64,000 bases of DNA from Globomyces pollinis-pini. Lineage: Eukaryota; Chytridiomycota; Chytridiomycetes; Rhizophydiales; Globomycetaceae. The notes beneath the pieces were generated by a model. The model was given only the letters and a program-made list of their open reading frames with translations, was not told where the DNA came from and did no database searches. Of the stretch, positions 9,932 through 22,207 are shown piece after piece. The DNA is taken from contig MU621099.1 in NCBI GenBank assembly GCA_025399215.1, forward strand, positions 1 through 64,000, given 5' to 3'. The position numbers and the translations under genes were made by a program. Position 1 is the stretch's first letter. Every line of letters starts with the position of its first letter.

Positions 9932-12291
9932 CTACCCTAATGTGCCATTAATGACGGGCCGAACAAAAAATCGCAGTGTTTCACCAGCATTGTATCCATG
10001 AATTGCAATCGACGTATGATTGGAGTTAGTTTTGTATTCACGACCATCATTATTGACCAAAACATTCCATTTATCTACTTGATATCCTGTCCAAGCAGGC
10101 TCCCATTCTGCCCAGAGTGTTCCGGACGGCCTACCATTACCTTCATCGTGTAAACAAGTTATGGTTTTAACAGGACTGGGGGTTATGTCTGCTTTAAACA
10201 TATTGTCAGTGGAACGAAGTCTCTTCAACACAACAGTTCTTGACTCATGTAATGCATCATCAATCAGTGCAGACAATTCGTTAATATCTACTATAGTATC
10301 TTGGTATATTCGGTATAACCAAAACGGAGATTTGCAGCATTTATGTTGTGGAACTGTATGAGTGTTTATAACCTCCTCTTGCACTTGTTTGGATAAATGA
10401 TTAATTCCTCCATGCAACTCATGACGGTCTGGATGAGCAACAGAATTTGAGATGTGTTTGTTCTACCGTTAAACAGCTACACGATACCTCCCATGCTCTA
10501 TAAACTAAATCCATGCCATGCAAATTCGACATGGTCTTGTAAGGAGTATAGTGGTCACTAGGAACAGCATATGGATACCTTGATATTAATACTTGAAATT
10601 TCAATTTTTACATCTCAATTAAAACCGTTCCACGCCGACAAAACATTGCCATGACCAAAATAGATCCATGCATACCAATCACAACTCGAGCCTTCCTTAA
10701 TATTTGAATTTGCTCCTCAAAGTTCTGATCCTCATTTCGTACAAAAACGGTTTTTAGTCCATACCGTTTTGTTAACTCTATCACCAATGTGTCTTCGTTT
10801 AATATTAGTCGATTTCCCTTTCTTGACATTATAACGATCAAGTTAGTCTCCGGAATATCTAAGTGGCTATTGTCTGGTTTTGGTGGACCAGTCTCTGGCC
10901 ACGGCAAGTTTGGGTAATGTTCATCATAACCTAAATGCAGTCCCTGGCGCTTGGCAAACCATTCTGAAACTTCTCGAATAAGCATCCCATTCGGTAAAGT
11001 ATCAATCGGCCCTTGCGGGGAGTTAAACCCATATTGGTACCTATAATTAAACTTAAACTACTACCATTTAGTCAGTTTCGTGTTTCCTACAATTGCATCT
11101 CGAAAACAAGTTATTGTATTTTCATGATCTTTTTGTTTCAAATAACTTGAGAAGCGCAAAGGATGGTTTGTCAGATATTGAAAGGGCCTTGTAGATCCAG
11201 TTGCCCCATACTCATCCAAGAGAAGCAGACGATGTGCAAAAAGAGAAAATGGCAATTCCATACGACCTGGCTCAGAAGGTTTGCCATTATATTCTTTGAT
11301 CAAGTGAAATAAGTTTAATACATCATCATGTAAGTCTGAAATTAGAATTTAGAAAAGAGAGAAAATTACTGTGCATTATGTTGTATGGATGTAGTCTCTT
11401 GAACATAAAATGTGTTGTTTTTTCGTATCTAACGGGTATATTCATTAACTCCTGTTGAAATGGACTAACTTCTACATAATTCCATGCAAAATATGGGTGG
11501 TTATCAATGGAGCTTAATTCTAAAAGATTTTCTTGATATCTATTCTCCATCGGTACATTAACTTGAACCGTTCTATTTGTCTTCAAGATAAACCACTGCG
11601 AATAAACTGGATTAAAACACAAATTGCGAAAACGACACACTCTACTGATAAGTACTACCTTTTAAACCTATTAGAGCTAGTAGTGCCATGGCACCACACA
11701 GAAGAGTCGGGCAATATCTCCATTGGGGTTATCAAGGTAACGTCAGGTTCGATCTCTAAAAATTTAGCTACAAAAGTATACCAGGTTGTGTCACCCCTGT
11801 AGGAGGTTTAATGATCTCATCCTCATAATAATTGTCTCTATACGAATGCTTCTTGATGAACGAAAATGGCTTTTCATTAGCAGCAGTTGTAGAATCTGTT
11901 TCATTGATATTGTGTTTGGATGGCTTATCAACACCACCTTTCTATAAAATGATCAGTGTTCACTGTTACTTACCAAATAATTCAAATTCTTGAGTCTATC
12001 TCGTTGCTTTTCTAGCAATTCTATAAATTCTGAAGTTTAGAAACCAAATATGTTATTACCAGCGTTTTGCTTCAACAAAGCATTGTACTCTGGAGAATTA
12101 GGTCGTACTGGTAAGTCAGAAGATGAATTTATCATTGTCTTTGACCATGTACTTCCTGCAGTGATGCCGGCAGCAAACAAGCAAACTCCAGCAATCGCCA
12201 ACTTCACGTTATTTTTTCTGGATTTTGGATGAGAGATAGATTCATCCAATTCCTTGTAGATGGCCGATGTATTTCTTTTTCGAATGGACAT
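9932..12291 (-). CDS. POMGNT2-like GT61 glycosyltransferase (type II membrane)
   Basis: POMGNT2 adds beta-1,4-GlcNAc to protein O-mannose in the ER, the step that commits dystroglycan to matriglycan synthesis. The N-terminus (start 12291) has a basic tail, one membrane anchor ([18 protein letters not shown]) and a stem with [13 protein letters not shown]. Then follow [57 protein letters not shown] and [20 protein letters not shown]. These track the human enzyme block by block. The C-terminus (about 9932-10180) looks like the fibronectin-III domain of POMGNT2. Several introns of 20-60 bp. About 680 aa. The enzyme class is firm. The acceptor in this organism is unknown. Confidence 0.88.
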
Positions 12292-12401
12292 GATTAGGAG
12301 AGTTTCTTACTTGATATGGAACCCATACCCACCTTTTAAGCCACCCTTTTGAATTCAATGGAACCAAAGTAACAAAAACAAAATGATACAGATTACGAAT
12401 T

Positions 12402-14530
12402 TTATTGATTAATATTGTACTGTCCACTGGCTAGTAAATTTGCTAATAAACTACCCACTACAACGTTGGCCGCCGATGGTTCAAAACCTGACATTGCTGC
12501 CGCATTGTCAAATCCTGCTCCATAATTCACACTGGTGGGTGATGGATCAGCATTGAAAGGCTTTGAGAAAGTTTCGTACGGCATATCATTTGAATAGAAT
12601 GGATTTATTGTGGAAGAACTATGCGAATTGGTGGATAGAGCCATATCCGTCAAGTTATCCAAATATCCTGTTGACAAAATTATCACTGCAAATAATCTAT
12701 CATGGTTTACAACTTCTGGTACATTCACCATATATTTCAAATCTCCAAAAAGAGGAAGAATCTTTTTTCCACTCAATACTGGGCAAATATACATATCTTT
12801 CACTCCAGGGGTGGTTGAACCCACTACTGCGAAACGATTCCTTGACGAGAAATATTTTGTGAGTTTATGAAAACCACTCAAAGATTTTGTTTCCCTATTT
12901 GCAGCTAATTCTACTACTAATATATCCGACCTCTTTCCTAACCTTTCATAGATATAAGTTATAGTACTCTCTTGATTAATTCGCCCCGATATTGTTAAAT
13001 TTGAAGTTAAAAATTGTTCGAAGACTGCTGTTGGTAAATAGTTGCCACTGATTTGACTAGCAGTGCCTGAAAATCCACCTACTAACGGCATGTCCACTTT
13101 TCCAACCCATATGATCTCTCTTTCGGTACCATCAAATTCATCATTCTTTGAAAATTGATCATTTTGAAGATCATTATTAGATGTTGATTGTTCGCTTTTT
13201 TGTGGGACTGCCAATGGGGTCGAATCCATCTTCATAAATTGTTAAAAATGGAATATGCTATACCTTTGCCAGTAATGATTCTAATGATTCAGAAGAGATC
13301 TTTGCAACAGGTGGTAAGATTTTAGGCTTCTCCGCGATCACAGGTTGTATAATGTCTAAACCAATTGGAGGGGCTTCTTCGGGGTCTGAGGTAGCTTGTG
13401 ATATATCGACACTAAGCGAGGCATTACTGGTTTTAAGTTCCAGATCTTCTTGTACTACATCACTCTGAAAAGACAATTTTTCTATGTCGGAAGGTTTGAA
13501 CAAAAATTGTAGAGATTCTCGAGCTACTTTTTCTCTTTCCAGTTGAACTTCATCATTTGCGAGATCTTCAGATGTTAATGTGACCAGGCTTTCTGGGGTA
13601 ATTCTGTCCGCTACTGAGCAAAGAAGTCTTCGTTTCAAACGAATATTCTTTGGATCTTTCAAGTTAAATTGAAGTGTTCTGTATCGAGTTTTGTATGTAT
13701 CTGTTGCTGTCAGTGATTTATCCACTGAGACACTGTATGCCTGAAATAACGATTCCTCTACATTTCTACCATACGATAAATAGTCTTCTAAATCAATGCT
13801 GGTGTCTAATGGTGCTCCAAGCATATCTAAATCACTTTTCAGTTCATTGAATATCAACATGAAAGTATCCTGAAAACCTTTACAAGCCATTCTTCTAACT
13901 TTCTGTGTCATTAAATCACTCGAGTCTTTTTTGGATTTTTTCTGGTATTAGCAACAGGGTGGTTTTACTATTGATTCATGGATTATCTTTCGTTTTTCTA
14001 TGGATGGAGCCAGATCTTCCATTATCACAGAGGTCTCCAGTTGATCGCTCGCGTTGAAACTTTCTACTGTATTATTGATAATGCCATCGGTAGGAAGAAT
14101 TGTTGTTTCGGTCGGATTGGGAACGATATTTTGAGGCTCTTTAAACAGTTAGTGATCTGCGGGAATAAATTAGGTAGATTTTGAATGGATTGCAAAATAT
14201 AATTCTATTTTACCTTTCAATATGTTCAAACAGGCACCACATGAAAACATATCCAAGTCCTCAATAACTAGACCGTCCAACCCAATACATGCTTTATGGA
14301 ACCTACTAATTAATAATAATACACTATACCATTCTTTGCAATGGTCACATTGAATCATCAACGTTCCATTATCAATCCCTCTACAAGTACAGTATATTTG
14401 CTCTCCTTGATCATTATATTGGGCCTTTGTTTTTGATATTCGTATCCTTTTACTCTTGCTCGGTTTTGCTATTATTAACTAAATTTGATGGCATACGAGG
14501 TTGTAAATTCTTCCTTCTTGTTGACATCAT
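12402..14530 (-). CDS. BYE1-like PHD / TFIIS-M / SPOC protein
   Basis: Members of this family (yeast Bye1, animal PHF3/DIDO) bind RNA polymerase II through a TFIIS-like domain and H3K4me3 through the PHD. The start at 14530 gives MMSTRRKNLQP, then a 28-bp intron and a basic linker. The PHD is YCTCRGIDNGTLMIQCDHCKEW followed, after an intron, by FHKACIG and FSCGACL. The TFIIS middle domain spans about 13911-13500 with KTRYRTLQFNLKDPKN and LVTLTSEDLA. The SPOC domain is at 13130-12620, with IIWVGKVDMP and VVELAANRETKSLSGFHKL. A low-complexity tail ends at NINQ. About 620 aa. It lies between the kinesin and POMGNT2-like genes on the same strand. Confidence 0.9.
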
Positions 14531-14636
14531 ACAATTTTCAAAAAAAAAAATACACAAACGATCATTAAAATTAAAGTAAACCTTCAACCATTATTCTAAA
14601 GAATTTCAGTCATTTAATAAAGCTTTAAAATTTTTA

Positions 14637-17600
14637 TTATTGCTGGTTACACTCACCTGGCTTGGATTCATCAGTATTTAATGGAGGAGGTTGGGATTTC
14701 AGACGATTGATTCCTGATCTCAAGCTGTGCTTGACTGTTGCCTCTTTAGGTGTAGCTGCAACTGGGTGAAGTCTACTTCGTGTTTGTCGTAAGGAACGAA
14801 CGCTTTGTTCCTACTTGTTAGTATGTTCAACTATTTACTGGGTTGGATACTGATGCACTACTTTCTTTACTTGTAGAATCTAATTTTGGTATGTTATTCT
14901 CATGATTCCCATCTAGTTCCTGGAGCACTGAAGCTTTTTGAGTAGTTTCATACAATCTTTGAAGCTCCTTCTCCTTACAGTTCAATTGACTTTCCAAATC
15001 AGCTATCTTAATGATTGACTTTTCTAACTGCATTTTGTACTCTGCTTGTTCTTGATCAAGTGTTCGACGTAGCTGATTGATTTCATTGTCAAATGAAAAC
15101 TTCATTTCGTCGGATGTTTGTTTAAGTAGTTCAATCTCCTTTTTATAACCTGCATTGCTTGATGAAAAATTGTCCAATTTTACTAGATAGTTGTCATGAA
15201 CTTCTTTACTAACTGTAGACGAGGTTAAAGAGGCTATTTGATTTTCCAAATGCTCCAAATTTCTTTTTAGCTGTTCGTTATCATAATTGACAGAGGTATA
15301 TTCTTTTGCCATATTTTCCAACTCTGAATGCTTTCTGTTTAGTTCCATATTTAACGCAGAAATGTCATTCATTGCCTGAGATACGCAAGATTTCTTGTCT
15401 CTCTCAAGCTCTTCCAACTGGTTTGAAAGTTCAAGGGTGTTGTTTTTATATTCAACTCGCAGTGAATCCAATTCTGATTGAAGTGTCTCGAACCGGGCAT
15501 CATCCGCTGTTTTGGTACTGTTTAATTGTGACAAACGACATAAATTCTCATTATGTGACAGTTCCAGATGGAATAACTTCTCTTTACAATCGTTCAGTTG
15601 CGATAGCAATTCATCATTTGAATTTTGAAGATTTGAAATTTTTTCATCTTCTAATACTTTCACCAAGTCCAGTTCCTTAGCTTTGTTCGAAAGGTTGTGA
15701 ATCTGCATTTCATACTCTACATTTTTGCTATCCGATTCAAGAAGCAATTCTTTCACATTCTGCAGCTCAAGAGTGCACTCGTTTAACTTTTTAGCGATTT
15801 CAACTTCTTGATCATGTAATTCAGTATACTCTGAAGTAAGAGCATGGTATTTGTCTTGTACAGCTGCCTTTTCATTCTTTAAGAGCACCACTTGGCTCTC
15901 TAAATTAGCGGCATGTTCACCAAGGATCTTCAATTTTTCTTCAATTTCCAACTCTTTGCTATTATCATTGACCTCATTTTTGACTTTTTCTAACTGTTCA
16001 GCTAAATCGTCATTTGTTTGACAAAGAGTCTCAATATGCTGTCCAGCTTTCTCCAACATGCTTTGGTAATTCTCTTCGTTTGATTTTAAGTCAGAGATTT
16101 GGTTCAGTGCGTTGTCATGAGTAGTGGTAAGACTTGAAATTAAACCATCCAACTCTTCAACTCTAGCTAGAAGATATGCTTGTTGTGTCTCTGAGTCATT
16201 AAGTATCAATTTAGTCTGTTCTAAATCCGCAGATAGCTTTTCTTTCTCTGACAATAACTCTTCTTTTTCAGAAGCAGACTGAGATACATTGAGCTCTAAA
16301 GCTGATACAAGGTCTGAATTCTTTAATTTCAGTTCGATGTTGCTATTTTCCAAAAGTGTAATTCGTTCCAAATTTTCAGCCAAAGTATTTTCTTTGGCCA
16401 AGATTGTCTGTTGCAATCCAACTCTTTCTTCACTGATACTTTTAATTTCATTCTCATATTGAACAAGTTGCTCTTTGAGAGCCTTCAAAGTTTCTTGGGT
16501 TTCATTTAAGTTGGCCATTGCAACAAGACCATTTTCATAATTTTCTTTCTCGATAATATTCTGTTCATCTCTCTTTAATAGTTCGGCACGTAGAGAATCC
16601 AAACTGTCCATTTGCTTTGCTCGTTCATCTTCCGCTTCAAGCAGTTTTGTCTCCAAATCTTCACAATAAGCAAATTTGGCTTGAAGATCAGTACGGATAC
16701 TCAGCAGTTCGCCTTGTAGTTGGTCATTGGTTGCACAAAGCGTCTCTATGTGCTCCGCTGCTTTTTCTAGCATCATTTGATTATTTTCTATTGTGATATT
16801 TAACTCTGATATCTTGGTCAGAGCGTTTTCCAATTCCGAAACTTTATCATTGTATAAGTCATTAGTGATTCGTCCGACATCAGCATTGCATACAAGTGAT
16901 TGTTCTTTCATAACTACAATAGTTTCATTAAGGTCGTTAACTGTATTTTCAAGCATCACTTTAGACTGTTGCAGTGTCAGTAATTCAGATGAAGATTGTT
17001 CCAATAATTGCCCAACAGAATCTAGTTTGATGTTTGATTCATCTAACTTGTCTTTCAGATGCTTGTTTCCTTCAACATAACCGTCTAATTCAGTGGACAC
17101 TGTCTCCAATTCCATCTTCAATTGTGAGTTATTTTCTGTAAGATTAGCGTGTTTGTTAGCCATTTGGACGCTTTCTGAGCGATATTGTTCATTTAATTCA
17201 GTTATTTCTCTGATTTGAAGCATCAGTTCACCCTTTTCCGACTGTGAGGCTTGTAATTGAATTTCCAGATTCTTTTTGCCCTCCTCCAACTGTTTCAACT
17301 CGTCTTGTTTTGACATTGTCATCTGGATTAAATTGTATTGAGTTTCATTAAGCTGTTTTTGTAATATATCATTTTCATTTGTCAAAGTGCTTGCATGAGT
17401 TGCACCTTCAGCAATTGTTAATTTACATTCTAATAATGCTGTATGATGTGCAGCTTCCATTTCATTCATATTTTGCTTTAAGGAGATATATTGCTGATCT
17501 CTTTCTTCCATCAACTCGACAACCGATTGGAATAGGATCTAGTAGTATAAAATGCAATGAAAATATTTACCTCATTAACTAAACTATCCGAAACCATGTT

Positions 17601-19789
17601 CATTATTTTGAACTGGTCATCTCTTTCAACATCATACAAATTAGAATTCCTTAGTACTAAATCCGGTTGTGCCAAATTTGCAGGTAAAATTTCTTCCAAG
17701 CCTGTAAGCTCACGACTTTTCTTGGTGATCGGGTTGTCATCCAAGCCGATATCATCCTATAAACGTTATGCATAAACAGAATGATAACTTACATTTGAAC
17801 GTTTTCGGGCATTAGACATAGCTGTATGTTCGATAGACAAAAATTCATAGTATTCCTTGAATTTTTGAATAGCATGATCTTTCTCCTTAATTTCCGTTTT
17901 CAATCCATTAATAAAATCCGCCAGACGCTAATGGTAAGAAAACAAAACAGTACTTTAAATTCCTCAGGAACATGTGTATTATGATTATCCTCACACAATG
18001 ATTTTAACCAGTCATGGTGTGTGACTTGACTCTTGTCTGCAGCCAAACTAGACAGTTCATTTGATCCAATTGACTGCATTGCATCGTTGATTCGCTGAGA
18101 AGCAACTTCAAATTCACGTTTGGAAGGTTGTGTCTCATTTCCATCAGATATCTATCTAGGTTAGCAATATATGACTCTACCAGCGAAACATCATTATTAA
18201 TACTTGGAAACCACGTTTGGCGCCTTTTAGATTTTTTCTAATTATTAGAGGGCCGCATATGTAGTTACCAGTTTCTGCTGATCATTCAGGTTCTTTGAAT
18301 CTAGTATTTTCAGACCAAGTTTATGGATTTTGGTTTCTAGTTTTTGCTTTTCATTTAGAATAAAGTAAATACTAGTTCTTCTTTGTTGCTATCTCGTGAA
18401 GTTTTTTCATTCTCTAAACTAGACAAACTCTTTCTAGACTTTTCATTCGCCTACCATCAAACATTAGAAAACTTACAACCAATAGTTGCTTCTTCAAGTC
18501 TGCAATCTCTTGACGATACAATTTCAGAAGAGTTCCATCAGATACAATCTACACTATTGAGTCGCAGAGTCTAATTACTTCGTTCACCTGAGGTCGATTT
18601 TGAATACATTTTGCTCGATTAGCAAATCGTAGTGTGGTTATTGTTTCATCAATATGCAACATTGCGGGAGTTACAGTACAGATAATACTAGTTCTAGCAT
18701 TTCCTCCTAATGAAGATTGTAAAATTCGAGTAAGTTTTGAATCTCTATAAGGTATATGACCACTAAATCGTTAAGTTGAAGATTTTCTTTTTACGTATCT
18801 TTTCCTTCAGACAATCGTCCTATGACAGTGCCCAGTGCAAGAAGACTTTTGTTTATATGACCACCTTCTTTCAATCGAATGCCTTCCGCCCCAGTATGAC
18901 CGACCCTCTCAGAACCAGCCAGATCGACTAAATTCAAGACGGACACTTTTACAGCGCCTACACTATTTTTTTCACGACTTTCAATCGTCATTCTGAAAAT
19001 AGTATGAGATCGACTTGATTCATCATTCATATATGTTTCTCCAGTATGCCTATTACCTAAAAAGTATTAAAATTGCGAATGTGTACTATCTCCCAACATC
19101 ATCAAACTTTCCACATTGGCGACAGAAGACACAACATGTTCAGAAAGATCTCCCACAAATATCTCTCCCTAAAATAAATCACATCTGAGTATACATTTGG
19201 ATTTTGATGGATTTTCAAATTATCATTTTCGGGTTTCAGCAAATCCTTGATGACTTCGTTGTATATTTCCACGCTTTCATTTAAAAATAATAAGCAGTTA
19301 CTAGCTGACTCTCACCAAAAATTCTCTATTAACAGTTTTCAAGATATGACGAAAAATATGTGTAGTAGCCAATGGCATAATTCCAGGTTCATCTTTATGA
19401 CCAAACATGGTGTGAGTCTTTCCAGAAGATGTTTGACCATAAGCGAATATAGTTCCTAGAGGAATTAATTTACTATCACGTACCATTATAACCTTCTGTA
19501 AGCTGTTAGTTAAGTTACCTTCCATACACGAAGTAACCACATCATGAGCAACAGCAACATAAACGTCAATCGTTTGAGCAGTCTCATCTAATACATGATC
19601 AAAGTTGAAATTGATTGGTGGGTTTGACCTAGTTGTGATCGATTGGCTGGACAAAATCACTGATGGAAGCTGATCCGACAATTTCAATTCTCGTTGATTA
19701 AAAGGACGAACTCTGATGGCGACTAAAACTCCAGTTTCTAAAGGATTTGCTGTTTTTGGCCTGTTACTATTAGGTGGACTTCGGTTCAT
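14637..19789 (-). CDS. kinesin-7 (CENP-E type) with long coiled coil
   Basis: Plus-end-directed motor, by family probably used in chromosome or cargo movement. The motor starts [12 protein letters not shown] and reads [28 protein letters not shown] (P-loop), [14 protein letters not shown] (switch I), [18 protein letters not shown] (switch II) and [12 protein letters not shown], then [11 protein letters not shown]. The [16 protein letters not shown] order is that of kinesin-7. After a short neck with several small exons comes one 2.7-kb exon (14827-17514), nearly all heptad-repeat coiled coil with recurring HIETLC...L units. An intron (gtaaatag...aagtag) leads to a basic tail ending at 14637. 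About 1,530 aa. The tail end is less certain because a GTGAGT lies just before the stop. Confidence 0.9.
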
Positions 19790-19950
19790 TGGAAAGAAAA
19801 TTTTCGGACAAATCTTATGTCAACTGGTGAAAACAAGGTAGAAAATACGTAATAACTACCTATTCAAATCTTATCCACTTCTCAAAATCTCTAATAGAAA
19901 TACTAAATATCTTTAAACACAAATAATCCAGATTCAAAACATTTATTTGA

Positions 19951-21876
19951 TTATTTGAATTGGCTTTCAGTGACACCTTTACCCATGGCTGCAGTAGATG
20001 CTACACCTCCTTGAACAGTTTTAACTAAAAGTTAGTATAAAACCTAAATTTACTCAAATTATCGTAGTAACTGGCACCAGACCATTTTTGATGTGAGAGC
20101 GTTTCAACACCGTTATTTCTTTCTTGACGTTGAATTCCTGACACATAAGCGAGCATTCCTCTCTTTGCGTAGTCACGAGCAAAATTGTCACTAATAAGGG
20201 CATTTGAATGGAACTATCATTAATTAAAAGAAAAAAATTACCCCAGCAAGTGTAATAAATTGCCAGCAGAATCCAAGTTTACCCAAATCAGCAATGAAGC
20301 TTGACATTTGCGCATCAGTCATGCCAGATGCATCCCAGTTGAAGGATGGTGATAAATTATAGGAGAGCATGACTTCAGGGACAACGGCTTTAACTCCTTC
20401 AGAGAATTCCTTAGCTTGAGCATAGATTGGTGACTTGGTTTCCATCCTGCCTAATTAATATAGGAAATACATACCAAATCAAATCAGCATATCGTGCATA
20501 TGCAGCACCACGAGCAATACAAGCTTTAGTGCCTCCTTGATAACGGTAAAATCCTTCACGAACACGAGGGGATTCCTAACATTTAGTAGTGGTGAATATA
20601 TACCCAACAGAAGAAAGGATTGACACCAAGTGATTTTGCAATTGCTCGAGCTTCGGTGTTGGATACGTCTTTTGCTTTGGCAAGGAATCCGGCAACGAGG
20701 TCACCCTTTCCTGCAGCTTTAAGAGCGTGGGTGACTGCATCATTATATAGCATCAATCCAGCTTCCTTGATCCATGCATCTTCTACGGCAGCTAAAGCAG
20801 CTCCTTGCTTTCCTGCAGCAGTAGCAGCAGCCATGACAACAGAAAGTGGTTTGATTGAAGGGTTTGTAGATCCGATAATAAATGGGTGGTCACGAGGATC
20901 AATTGTGGATGTAAGTAAAGTTGCAGCTTCGGCATCAGTACGTGCAACAATGATGTTTTCAACTCCCATGATATCATATTGTAATCTGACAGCAACTAAT
21001 CGGTTGATATGTTCAGAGATAGGAACCAAGACCTTTCCAGCCATATGTCCACATTTTTTTGTTCCAGGAGCTACTATTACCCCAACGCAATTGCTTACCT
21101 TGGTCTTCCAAATGGATACCAGCAGCTCCACGTTGAACCATCATTTTAGCCAACTTCATGTTAGCGGTGATACCACCATGACCAGTATCTGCATCAGCAA
21201 TGATTGGTCTTAGGAAATCAGTGTATGGCATTTTTGCACGAACAGAGACGGGTTGAGATAAACGGTCTTCACGCTGTTTACGGTCGTGGAAGAGTTGAGC
21301 AAAGAACAAATGTTCAACTTTGTTAGGAACAGTGTCCTAGCATTAAAAAAAGAAACCACGTACCATTGGGTAATCTGCCAAATCAGGTCCTGGTTCATTA
21401 GAGGTAGAAGCGGTAGAGGAGCATTGCCATCCAGAGACGTAGATAGTTTCCAAATATTTACCCATTTGGGCAACTTGGACAGGATCCAAAGCACCGTAAG
21501 CTAGCAAACGTTAGACCATTCAGCATTACTGAATGAAGCAGTTTTGTTTGCTTTATGTTTTTGGAGTAAAGCCCATAATTTCTTTGCTTGAGTGTCAGAT
21601 GCATAAGTTTCCAAAACGGTTCCGCGTTTACTTACAACTAGGGTATTAAAGAACAGAAACGAGACGCACCTAATACGATTAAAATTGGAACACGAAGAGA
21701 AAAGAGTAGGAAAGAGTCAAGATCAAGCCAGTCAAATACATACCATCTTCAGCAGAGTAAGGTCTGGTAACCAAGCTAAAACGATCCTTCTTCCACCAGT
21801 TTTTAACTTGTTGAACTTCGGCTTCAAAAGCACGCTGTTCTTCGGCAATAAGTTGAGCAGATAGAGGGGCAGACAT
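19951..21876 (-). CDS. ICL1: isocitrate lyase (glyoxylate cycle)
   Basis: Cleaves isocitrate to glyoxylate and succinate, letting cells grow on acetate or fatty acids. The start at 21876 gives [21 protein letters not shown], and a long first intron (about 110 bp) leads to [15 protein letters not shown]. Then come [28 protein letters not shown] and [10 protein letters not shown], the catalytic [13 protein letters not shown], and [13 protein letters not shown]. The C-terminus is [19 protein letters not shown]. About 525 aa, normal for the family. The last residues, QFK, are not a peroxisomal PTS1, so targeting is unclear. Several introns. The codon choice is richer in C than its neighbours, as expected for a highly expressed enzyme. 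Confidence 0.96.
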
Positions 21877-22207
21877 TTGAAAAAAGAAAGAAGAAGATGG
21901 TGATGTATTTTTATATCATTGAAAAGCACGTGAATATCAGTCAAGTCATAGTCAGGCGGCAAATGATTGAATTGAAACAGTCACAAGGATCACTCTCGGT
22001 GTTATTATTTTGAAAGACTATAATTATAGTCAGTAGATTGCTAGCTGGTGTTCTACTTTGTAGTTGATGTTCTTTACTCTTCCCTGCACGCTTTGTCTTT
22101 TACACGTATCTTGGTTTCCCTTTTTTTTGTTACTTCATTTTTTTTATTGGGGCTTTACCAATATCAATTCATTATCCATTCTTTATTAATAAGATTCATT
22201 TCTCCAT
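21877..22207. promoter_or_regulatory. upstream region of isocitrate lyase
   Basis: 331 bp between the ICL start (21876) and the COQ6 stop (22208), both on the minus strand. A CACGTG palindrome lies at 21927-21932, about 50 bp upstream of the ICL ATG, with a CCGCCTGAC-type sequence further upstream (near 21950). Long T-runs at 22100-22150 may belong to the COQ6 3' region. Regulatory roles are guesses from position. No gene is seen. Confidence 0.3.

Noticed and set aside
12037..12291. 84-aa single-pass membrane protein as its own gene
   Set aside because: Splicing out a 30-bp intron joins it to the stem and catalytic domain of the POMGNT2-like enzyme, where a type II anchor is expected.
14530..14637. 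fusion of kinesin and BYE1-like gene through the GTGAGT at the kinesin end
   Set aside because: There is an in-frame stop shortly after, the BYE1 start has its own ATG-ATG, and the domain mix is unknown in either family.
15306..15680. 124-codon plus-strand frame
   Set aside because: Antisense to the kinesin coiled-coil exon, with no own motif.
20620..21213. 197-codon plus-strand frame
   Set aside because: Antisense to the isocitrate lyase exon; the lyase frame has the catalytic motifs, and the antisense frame arises from its codon bias.
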